From Stichopus chloronotus (taxonomy: Eukaryota > Echinodermata > Holothuroidea > Aspidochirotida > Stichopodidae): a stretch of 64,000 nt of DNA. The position numbers were made by a program, and so were the translations under genes. A model generated the notes under the pieces. The model worked only from the letters and a program-made list of their open reading frames with translations. It made no database searches and had not been told where the DNA came from. The stretch covers positions 18,769,111 through 18,833,110 of the forward strand of contig CM037836.1 in assembly GCA_021234535.1 (NCBI GenBank), given 5' to 3'. This document shows positions 13,401-25,400 of the stretch, in pieces (the stretch's first letter is position 1; every line of letters starts with the position of its first letter).

Positions 13401-16400
13401 TGAGTACATTTCTATTGGAATGAATTAAAGAGGAACCGTAGTGGGTGTTTCAATGTTAACCTACGCATAGTGCACATCTGTTTACAAACAGCCACGACAG
13501 TATAGTTTCTACTTTCGCAGTAACTTCTTTCCAAGAAAAACTTCCAAACTTCCCGCCGTTGCTCTACGGCTTATCGCCATTTCGGAAATGTATGATGTAT
13601 CACATGCACAGGCAATACTACGTGACATGTACGGGTGCATGTGTGACGTCACAAATCACGTAATTTCAGCAACAAGATGGTGACTTGCGAGTGACTAAAA
13701 TACATATTGACAAAAACTTCACATTTTCTTTGGCGTGAATTAATGGTACTACCGAATGGGGTCTTATTGTTTGAAAAACTATGTTTGAAGTGTCAGGACA
13801 ATCTGGGAGGCTGTACAACGGTTTTCCTTTAAGACTCAATACCTGATATGTTTTGTTTGCTCCTATCCAGAGCCGAGTTTCTCTACAAGTATGGGTGGGT
13901 AGTATGGGTAATTCTGCTTATAGATTGTGTGACATGCTTCTAGGAAATAGCTGGCTTCATTCATTCAGTTCTGTTTACATCTATCTCATTTTTTAAATGA
14001 CTTCTCAAAGTTTAGTAAAATGCAAAAGAGATGATGTCAAGTGTTGCAGTCATATTTTCTTTTGTTAAGCCTGTGTATATTGCGTCTTAAAGGGAAATAG
14101 GGCGTTTAGAATACACCAACATGACATATAAGAGAAATACCTTTAGTCGTTGTTAAACCATTCACTCTCATCAATAAACATCTGCCAAAGCTTCATCTCC
14201 TCAAAAAATTATGCATGTGATGAGTAACGGAAGATGCATCATTTGAATTTTGAAAAGTTTGGGTGAACAAATTCGTGATGAACAACAAATAACTGAGTTT
14301 CTATCTGTGAGAAACTTATTTCTTGAAAAGAAGACTACTGTCCTTCCTTATTTTGAATAATCTATCATTCTGCGTCCACAAACATTGGTTTTAAAAATAT
14401 GGATGTTTCCTGCAAAACAAACGCCCTATTTCCCTTTAATTACGAGTTCCACATTGGTGAGTGATACTGATGCTTTTGAAGAAGAAAATACATACTTCCA
14501 AAATAAAACTCTCTGGGCTCATAAAATTCTCAAATGTCCTCGAAATAAAGGCGTAGTAAAGAAAAGATTAACATAAGACAAATTTTCATACTGTAGGAGT
14601 CCATCTCTCGACGTCACAAATTTGCATACTTAGCCAATGTTTACTCATGATGCAGCTGTGAGACACAAATTTACATGTGAAATTGTCAATCTTTGATGGA
14701 TTGGATGGAATTTGTGACTGTTTTTAACATTTTTAATGCTTGATGTACCAACACTCTAAAATGTCATTTTCATGACACATTTATCGAGACCCCCAATTAG
14801 GATTTTTGTGTTCCTCAATACTTACAAATTGTTTTTTGTTTTATTTTTCAAAATTTCTGAGGGTTATTGTTGATATGTAACATGTACACACACTAGAAAT
14901 CATCAACAAGTTGCTTCCATTTTGTGAAAACTTATTAACAGAATCAAAGACAATGGAGAAAGTACCAAACAGTTTAAAATCGACTGATGTAAAAATATGG
15001 GTGCAAATGTCACAAGACTGGTACCTTAATAGCAAGAAAAATCAAGGAGTTCACCTTCGACCAAATTGAAACAAAGAATGTAAAAATACACCACAAAACA
15101 AATTTAAAACAAGCAGTAACTTTAATATATATGGACTTATGTGTGGACTCTAGGACTAACAAATTAATTTGGATACAATATTGTCAGTGAGGAGGAATAA
15201 AACCGTCTCCCTCCGCGATCAAATTTTTAACAGTAACAGCCAACTGGCATATTCAGAACTACTAACCTGCAAATAACGCTGTGCTCTGTTGTGTCGGGTC
15301 AAACGGACATTTCCTCTTTCCGTCCACTTCTAATGCACCTGAATCTAACCTAGGATAATCCTGCAAGAGGAGATGCAGAGGTAGAAAGAAAGACAGAGAA
15401 GATGAGCAATGAAGTAAGTGGTCTTGTAAAACATACCTCTCTTGGCTTTAGATAAATGAGACATTTAAAATACACCTTAAACATTAATCATTGTTAAAAA
15501 TAATCTCACCAGTAAATATCTGCAAAAGTTTCATCTCCTCAACACATGCCTATTAAATATGAGATACAGAAGATGCATCATCTGAGTTTTATGAAGTTTG
15601 TATAAAAAAAATTATTCCTCAGGAATAACCAACTGAATTTCTATCCGTCAGAAAGCATATTTCTTGAAGAAAAGGTTACTAACCTTCCTTACTTTGAAGC
15701 AACTATCATTGTGTTCATAAATACTGGTTTTAAAAATGATTTTCTTCTGTAAAACAAATGCCTTATTTCACTTTTAGCCTCCTGCCTTAAAGATATGAAA
15801 AAAGTTCAACCTGCAAGTTTCTTTCTTACAATCAAGGTTAATTCCTTTACTCCAACTTGATTCTCGCACTATATTTAACCAACCAAACAAACATCTTGCA
15901 TTAATTATTTACAAAAGATTGAGAGGTTCAGTTCTGATGATGTCAGACTGACTATGGCTTGTTAAAAATATCACACATACATCAAGGTTAAGTATCTGTG
16001 AGATGCTGGTGGGGGGTGTAATATTTATATTATCACCTTTGGACTATAAACCTTACCAGTTTTAAATTATGTAGAGAAAAAGAGAGAGTGGAGCAATTCT
16101 TTGGTAATGGAGATATTTTGACATGTAATTTGCTATTAAAGAGTAACTACATTTTTCTCATTTCCGACACACGCAGTTGTAGTTGAATACACGGCCCTGC
16201 ACAGTAGCCCCACACATGTGAAGTATCATTTGTTTTATAGAAACATATGTCACACAATGAATTTCAACTGTAGATTGAGTTCACTTCCTGATTTTTGCAA
16301 TGACAGTCCGACTTTCGAGAGAAGAGTTTGCAAAGAATTTATCTGTCTTCTTCCTCCAAGGGACACCAAAAAAAAAATAAGAAAGATTCTGAACATAAAA

Positions 16401-19400
16401 CATTTTGACCAGAATAAATTTTTATGACTTATGAAGACACCTCCCAGGCATTGTGAACGAACCATTGGAAATTGTAAGTCATGCTTGCAGTCTAAAAATG
16501 CAAACAAATTGAGCAATTTTTTGACTACTTATAGCTGCAATGTTAAAAAATGAACATCACTGCTACTGGAACGAACAGCAACCCGCTAAACATATTCCCC
16601 CTCTTCGAAATTAAGAGACTAAACATTTACTCCCTTGATATTATTTAGAAAGGAGAAATGAAACCAAACTTTGGCCTCCTCTCACTGTGAGACTTCCCCC
16701 AGCAATAAACAATGCAAAACAAACCTTTCACAGAAGGAATTCAGGATTAAATTTAATATCTTTTGACAGCTTAAATGGACAGAGAGGACACTGGGAAACG
16801 TATAAGACAGGTTTGCCTCTTTTAAAAACAGAAATCCTATGGGACCTGTATTTTTTTTTGAGGCTGAATCAATCCACCCGTTAACTGCTCTGCCCTCCAG
16901 CGATTCGTGCTGGTCTTCTGTGTAAGGAAGGTAATCAAGACTTCATTTCATGAGCTCAAAGCGTTTGAGAGCATTTACCTAGGCACAACAGCATGGAAGT
17001 GCTAGCTAGTACTTCCATGGGCACAGTACATGCTTCCCCGTAATATTGTTTAAATGGACCAGCAAGCACTCCTCGTGAATGGTTGGCAGTGACTCTGCGT
17101 CAAAGACTCAGGGTGACTGCCACGAAACCCGTCGTTGAAATGTACGTCACAGCGGGGGAGAACTTTTAAATTAAACCACAAAGCTGCCAATGTGGCAATA
17201 GTCAATTAATTCATGGACATTCGTGCTTGCTGTTTCCCCAAAAATTCTTCCGTGGCGATGCCGGCAAGGATTTTTCGAGACATATGGCTGAACTAACCAG
17301 CAGAGCCAGACCTGGTTAGCAATGACACTGCAATGACTGATGTATACAGCAGAGGGAGCATAAGGGTGAAAGGTACTTTATAATACAATAATGAAGTACT
17401 TTTGACAATTATAAACCCAATGCACATGTAACAAGAGACATTCAGAGTTTAGCATAGCCAACATCGCATTGCAGTTTCGCTGATGAAAAGATGTAGTAAA
17501 AATCAAAACTAGTATCTGGTTGAATCCAGAATTGAATAAATTCGCATACGGTTTTGATGACAAAATGAACGAGGGAAAAGGGAAACTGGTACGGTATCTT
17601 GCAACAAAAAAAAGTCAACAGTTGGTTCATGTTGAAATGAACAACGGTACACTTTGGTCTTACACTTTGGCAGAGTAGTAAACAGTAGACGGATGAAATC
17701 GCAATAAAATCATTGACAACTCTGATGTGATTTCAAGTGAAGGACAGACTCCACTTCTCATTAACTATGAATGAGGTAATTCAAAACAAAGATGTAAATA
17801 TCATCTCAACTTTTATCATTTGCAGTATCAATTTAGGAAAGAAAATAGCAAGAAGCAGACTGCACACAAAAAGAAACGATACAAATTTCTTTTTCCAAGG
17901 TTACAAAAAAACAACTGAAAAATTTCTCTAACATATATGAGAAGAAAATGAGATTTGACGTACCGTGAATATTTTACAAACTGGATCCTGAGCTCCCGTT
18001 CCACAGACAACAAGTTTATTATTACTAACATCATACTGTATCACTTGAATAAAGTTCTGGCATTCCCATTCTTCTTCTCCTTTCATTAAACATGCTAGCC
18101 TTTTGTCCCCTGCTACGTTCCATTCGAATTTTTCTATCGCCGTCTCGTCTACCTGCGAACGGCAAGGATAGATTAATGCTATAAAAATGGTTATTTGCTC
18201 CGACTAGCAATGTGTTCGTACTAGGTAGATATGTGGTTGCACCGATACTAGCTGCTTGGAACTGTCTGAGACCTGTAGAGGCAAAAGAGGGAAAAAGAAA
18301 CTCAAAGTGAACCTGACGAAATCAACTGCATTGGACGATCGGTAGCCGATCCAAACCTGTGTGAAACGTTGTGCAAATGTTCTTCGCTCTAGAATTTTAT
18401 CGTAAAAGTGCTGAAATCTGTGTGATTATTCTACTGAATCCACTAATTCCATTTCTGTAGGTTCTGCATACAATCAGGTAATGGAAAGGGTGAAACCAAA
18501 TTGCTTGCTTTAGTGACTGCTCCCTGTTACGGTATGTTAATTCAGCAGTGTGATTATACACTGTAAACCACAGTCCCCATGAGCTGCATCATGTGCAGTA
18601 TGCAGGGCATTGGACCACACCCAGCAGGGCAAATCCCTAAAATCAAAAGACATCGCTCTTGATTAACTGGTTTCAACTTTTTGCTGTTAATTCTCACAAA
18701 ATTATTGACTATTACCACATATGCAAATGAAAAAGACTCCATTTTGAAACAACTTTGCTACAAAGAAGAAGTAGGATAGAATAGAACCTTTACACATAAA
18801 CAGATAAATGTTGGATGACAAAAAGGTTGTAACCTGATTACTTTGGCAGTTTTGCTGATAAACAGTCACATATTATGAGCACAGCTCTGCAGGCTCAGTG
18901 AAGAGAGGAATAATACTTTAACAATGCTGTGTCACCTTGACAAATTCATATCACAGTACGTGAGATAGCGACATTACATTGTTAAACAGTGAGCATTAAA
19001 TGATTCAGCAGGAAAGTATTTCTTGGCCTTAAAACATCTTCCTGAAAAAGCATCTGTATCAGCAGCACACAGCTAATGGGTAATTCTTTTAAGTCTTATG
19101 AATTTCCAACCTCTGACTTCCTTCTTCTGAGACAGCTAAAAGGAAGGAAAAACCAGACGGATTGTGAACAAGCAGTTCAACCATTTTCCAATAGTGGACA
19201 AAGCATCTCAAAAATCACAGCATGCCCCCTTTTTTGAGGGGTTGATACATTAGAACAAAATCACTGAAGTGTACCTGTTAATTCACTCTACCTTCTCCAA
19301 CAATAATGCAATTTTAGGATCACAAGTACTTTCCCTTTAGATTTCAAATGAACCCTCTTTGGCGTGCTTGAGAAATCTTGCCCAGTGAAATGAATGATGT

Positions 19401-22400
19401 CACTATGTGCTTGGCTTTTAAACCTTGAGGCTGAGAAAGAGGATCAATTCCTCTCCACCCTTGCACTTCAACTGTTCCTCCAACACCTCCACCCCCCATC
19501 CCTTACTTCCAAAACGAGTACTCTTCCCTTTTCTTTCCTGGGTGTACCGTATTTCACACAGATCAGAAGCTGGAAGACGTCTGTCTGCAAGATTGCCCAC
19601 TTTCCAAGATGCAAATGAAGTGCTACAATTTGAGTGCTTCTCGAGTAGCACTTTACATTCTTTGCCAGGATTCTTTCATTTTAAGTTTCCTTGTGAGTGC
19701 TTCATTAATATACATGGAGTGTCACACTCTGTGTCCAATTATTCCATCAGCCCATTTCAAAATCTCCCACTGCCCCTACACCACACAGATAGATTTTTCA
19801 CTTGACAAAAGTCAGATAGGTTGGGGTACAGAACCCACAATAAAGCAAGGTACATAAGGTAAAACAAGGGAGGGTAAAACATCTGGTAAAACAAGGAGGA
19901 AAGAGTTTTCACGGGTAACACGGGTCACCCGGGTGCATGCAAGCACAGTATTTTACTACCCAGATCCAAAATTACTATCCTATTCCTTTATTAACTGAAA
20001 AACAACACAAACCACTGTATGAAACACAATTTGTCAAATTGCCAAATTTCGCCTACTATACACAGCAAGTATTCAAAATAAAGTTTTCTTCTTTCTCTTA
20101 CGGAAAGCCAGTGGTCCTATTAATGAGTAGGTGTAGATGGGTGTACCCTGTATGTAGTACAATTGGTAAGATCAATAAATGGATGTAATGTTCTGCACTG
20201 TGGCAATGACAACGTTAACAATCGACATAGCTGGCATTTTGGTCAGGTACCCGACAGGTACCAAGAAAGACTACCCGATTCCTACTTTTGGGAATTAAAG
20301 AAAACAGTAGAAAGAGTATCAATTATATTCATAAAAATAATTAAACCCCCCCTCCCCTTTCACCTGCTCCATCCTCAGTCTCATGTTTATCACCAACTGG
20401 GAATATTATGAACTTACTTATCTCAGGAAAACAAGAATGAATGCAAACAGTGATGTATACACAAACAGTGATTAGATTGATAGCTTTTTTGGATAAATCC
20501 CAGGAATGGCAGTATTTACCACCAAATCAGAAAAAAAAAAAAAAAAACCCTACATGCTGAAATGAAGTGTCCCACAAGTTGCAGAAGGTTGAAGACTTCA
20601 GTGCCAATTATATCTGAGGAGATTCATTCAAAGCTGACAGAATAAAAGCAAAGAATTTTACATAAATTGCTGCAGAAAGAGAGATCGGACACATCTTCAT
20701 CATTTAATCAACCACAAAGTATGATGAAAGCATAGGGTTCTGCCAAAATTCTGGAACTTTTTTTTTTTTTCAGGGTAAATTTAATTTCCTGGTAATGTAA
20801 TTTGCTGGGGTGTTTTCTTTTCATGTCATGGAAACCCTGGGAGAGCTTCTGAAAAATCTGGTAAGAATTAAATTTAACCGACTCATTTCAAACATTTCCT
20901 AGATCATTAAATGAAGGGCAGGCCCTCTGATTCTCTCTATTTCCTTTGTTTTCTTATAACCCAAGGGCACTTTAGAAACATTCGAGCAAACTGGGTGAAC
21001 TTTAACCTTGCCAAATTACTTTTGGAATTGGAATGAATTTAGGGGTCGAAAAAAGAGGAATTTTTCCTTCTTGTTTGTTGTACAAAACCATGATATGCAC
21101 CCAGGAAGTTCCTTGATAATAATATTGACTGCCAATTCTTCCAATGGGTCCAAAACATATCTACAGCATCACTCTGCTATCAGAAAGAACCTGTCAGTTC
21201 CAGAGTTGGGTGGATTTCACTCACAGTGGACAGTTTCTCCCCTGATATCACAATTTTGAACTGTCTAGTTTACAGTATGTCTGCTGTGTCAACCTGTCTC
21301 CTTTATGCCTCTATATTCTGACAGTTTCTATTAACAACTGAATGTGAAATTTGACTAATTATGCTTAATTATAAGCATTTTCATACTGTTTGTACCTTCC
21401 AAAATCATTACAAACTTATCGGTATCAGGCCAATGAGCATCTTCAACTGACATTTAATTGAGAAAGGACAAAAATACCTTCAACATTTTAGATGTGATTT
21501 AAACACAGCCATCAGAGGAGAGTACAGAAGAAGTACAGTACATTAAAAGACATGCGGAAACATTCACTGACTCGAGACATTCACAGTTGATCCAAAATGG
21601 TTCAAAAATGTTCTGTGCTGAAGGTTGTGTGACATGAACATGACATTTTGGAATACTGGGTGCATTCAGCATTGAAAATGTTTAAAACAGCCACAAATTC
21701 CATCACAGATTGACAGATTTACAGGCAAATCAGTGTCTCATGTCTCTATCATGAATAAACATTGACTAAGTACATATGCAATTTGTGATGTCAAGAGATG
21801 GACTTCTATGATATGGCTCATGTTAATCCTTTGATTACATAACATTAACTTCAAGGACATTTGAAAATTTTATATGTCCAGAGTGTTTTATTTGGAAACA
21901 TGTATTTCCTTCTTCAGTAATATTCATATCACTTACCGATGTGAAACTCAGGGTAATTAAGTAATTTTGAGGGACAAATAAAGGCTTAAGAAAGGAAATT
22001 TGCACTGTTTTGCACTTTTCTCGATCCTTGAAAAGTCATATCTCAAACTTGTAATCCATGTAAACAGAATTCCAACAGATTTTCACTCAGGGTTTTACTT
22101 TGCAACTTCTGCATGAAGGGGTGCCCTTTCCTAGAAGCACATCACACAACCTTTACACATACTTGATTAGTAATAAGTACAGAAGTATGTTAGCAGCAGA
22201 CAAAGCAGGCACATCCTTGAAAATATCATCTGGCTCCTACAGAAGGTCAAGTAAACACAGCCTCATAAGGAGCTTGCTCATGTTTTTTCAGGCCTCTGTA
22301 TGTATGAGATTCAACACCTCATCAACAAACATATTAAGCCTGCATCTTCTGTGAGGAGAGAGGATAAGAAGGTGAACCCGGACGAACTAGGAGCATGTAG

Positions 22401-25400
22401 CTAAAAACACCATGCTATATGACTGTCAGCCAAAGATGGAGAGAGAGAGAGAGGGACAGAGCAAAGCAAGACATCTTAGACACAGGCTGATATCTAATAC
22501 TAACAGATTACTCCATAACCTAGCCAGGCAGTCTCCTTTCTAGATAATAGCTAAAAAAAAATCATCAACACATCCAGGCTTCTCAATTTTGACAGTGTTT
22601 ACAGCCAGTTTGGCCAATGAAAGTATGAAGGGAGGTGAGTGATACTCTGATAAATAAACAAGAGCTCTTTCAACTCCCAACTTTGTAAAAATAAACAGGG
22701 AGCTCTTTCAATCCCTACTTGGAATCAGTAAATGTTTCAGCAGTCATATACAGCAACGGCCAAACATGCTAGAGATCCAATAATGGTCACCATTTTACAG
22801 ACTCTGTCACACTCATTTTCTTCAGATTGTCATCGTTCTCGCTGAGGTGTGCAAGTCTTTATCACTCATTTGACTTTTCAAAACATCTGTAAAATAAGGT
22901 CACACTTTCAGATGTTAAACTCTCCAAGAAACTGCTTTTGAATTTGCCTGTAAAATTATACAATGACAATTACTCATAGAAGCACATGACTTAACAAGCA
23001 AGTTTTCATTTGCTACAAGCTTATAGATATTTTTTTCCCCAAGAACATGTAAAAGTGGCACAACATCAGTTTACAATGGTGACCACATCTGCCATACTAT
23101 GTAATTACTTAAATAGCTGAGGTAAACACAGATCGACCTCTGGTGCTGTATCTGAACCAGCTCAACTGTAATCTGCCACGATGGGAAATCGAACTTGGCC
23201 AGAGTGTCCTCTATTTTTAGTCAGCGGCACAAGTTTAAATAAGACGTGGATTGTGCATACATGCGGCATGGAAGGCTTTTAAAGACTGTGTGCCAACTCC
23301 CGACAGCAGCAGCTGGCATTTCAAAACTTTTCTGTCTTCCCACTGTACAACAATTGCTAAGTTTCCAACGAATTAGGGCCTAACGGCACTTCCATTTAAG
23401 CTTTGCACTTGTGCAATGTTAGCATTTGTTCCCAGTCAATTCTTTCCCGCTGAAACATATACTGACAAATTTAGGTTGCCTTTGCAATCGGCCTCGATAA
23501 CGACCATCCAACCGACCATTGACGGGAGCAGGCATCGGCGCTTGGAACTGTATCAAACCAGGTGTGTAACGTAGCCTTCGGCAGAGAAAAATCAATTCTT
23601 CAACACGCCGTTTATCCCTCCTGCGTAGACGCTTTTTTTTTTTTTCTTTGTTGGTGAGGTCAGAACACAACAGAGTATGTGTGCTCTTCTGCATCATTAC
23701 ATATTGAGTCGATACAGTGGTATATTGGGGCTGCATAAAAGCTCTAATCACACATGTTCGAACGACAAAAGACCTCTCCGGAGAATCAAAACATGTGGGT
23801 TAGGAGGGTAACAAGGAGAAACATGCATTCCACACTGTGATCCCATGTCGTGTACATGTACAGGATTATCGGATCTACAAGGTGGCCAAAAGCGGCAAAC
23901 AGCGGAGGATGTAAATAGGTGTTTAACAATTTGCTGTTTTTAATATACTGCACGTGTACAAGACAGGCACAAAGGTGTTGTAGGTCCCCAACCTAAGGTG
24001 AAAATTGCATGAATACTCTGTCTGCTTTTACTTAAACAGAGGGAGATCATGCAGCCATGGTTACTCTGTACGGACGTATTTTGCATAAAGAATTTCACAT
24101 TTTGTCCTCTTTTGTATTTACCTGTAAAAGACCTCTTTAACAACACCCTCTGTGTGACATGTAAGTAACTAGGAGTCCTGCATGTGACATTTACTGTGCA
24201 AAATCTCTTGTGAAGTTGCATTATTAAAACACTTGAGGATTTCAACTGCCAACTTCAAAGGTCTGATCTGGGAAGGTGTAATGCACAGAGAAACTTGCAC
24301 TTGTGTGGTGGTTATTCATGGTCTATCTTAACACTGGCATCTTGGAATCAAGAAAAAGATATGGCATATATATATTCTTCCATCAATTCTGCCTCTGTTC
24401 CTGCAAATCTCTATAACCTCCAAGCAATCCCCATTCAGTCTGATATTTCTTACAAACTTACTTGGATGGCAGAAAAAAGGGTTGTAACACTGTATGAGTG
24501 AGTGAAACTAAGAAGAACTCTAGATCTGCCATTAGGTAACCATTCTAGGAAGCTTTATGTACTGAGTAAAGCAGATAAAGGGATTCCTATAGACTTATTT
24601 TCCACCTCCTGGGTTTTCAAAAGGCAACTGCTGACTGGAGATGGGATTACCTGGCTGTGGAACCCATTAAGTCTTATTCTTAACCTAAAGTCCACTGTAG
24701 AAGGCTTAATCCACAATTCTCAGCGAAAGAAAGGATAAAGATAAGGGAGAATTGATGACCATATATCTGAAGCAGTAGAAGCATTCATCTTTAAAAGCAC
24801 ATGTATGCTTATTTCAGTTTGGAAAAGAAACCTTCCCAATCAGTCAGCCCAGTCCAAGGAAACTGCTGGGCCTCATATTCAATTTGGCATCTGGCTGAGA
24901 GAGAAAAGGCTGTCGACAGTATCACTGACCCAATTGGAAAGGAAGATAGATCCCATGTAACCTACCCAAACAACGCTTCATTCTGTTGCAGAGGACGACC
25001 AGTTAGTCACTACACAGTGCTCATGTTAAAACATGAATGCTTCATGGTACATAACTTAATGATAACATGAGCCTGGATCAAACATCTAAATTGCATCAAG
25101 TATATTCTTCCTGTGGTACTGTAAAATGACACAGCAATAAATCCCTACCTACAGGAGGAATTGCACCCAAAAATGATGATGTTTTTATCTCCAGCATTAG
25201 TGTTGTAGACAATAAAAGCAAAGCCAACATATGAATTAAAAATATTTTCACTACAAACACAGATTTAAAAAAAAAAAAAGCTGCAAAATGAATGTAGCTG
25301 TAGGCCTATTATCTCGAAGAAGTGACACACACAAACACTTGCACAAACACACACACATACACAAGTAAACTGGACTTTGACCTGAAAAGACTTGTTCATA

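Noticed and set aside
19394..19857. Three overlapping open frames (up to 126 codons)
   Set aside because: They overlap in different frames and strands inside intron 1, with no motif or splice context.
23419..23751. Arg/Lys-rich 110-codon minus frame
   Set aside because: A T tract generates the lysine run; no family resemblance, and it lies in intron 1.
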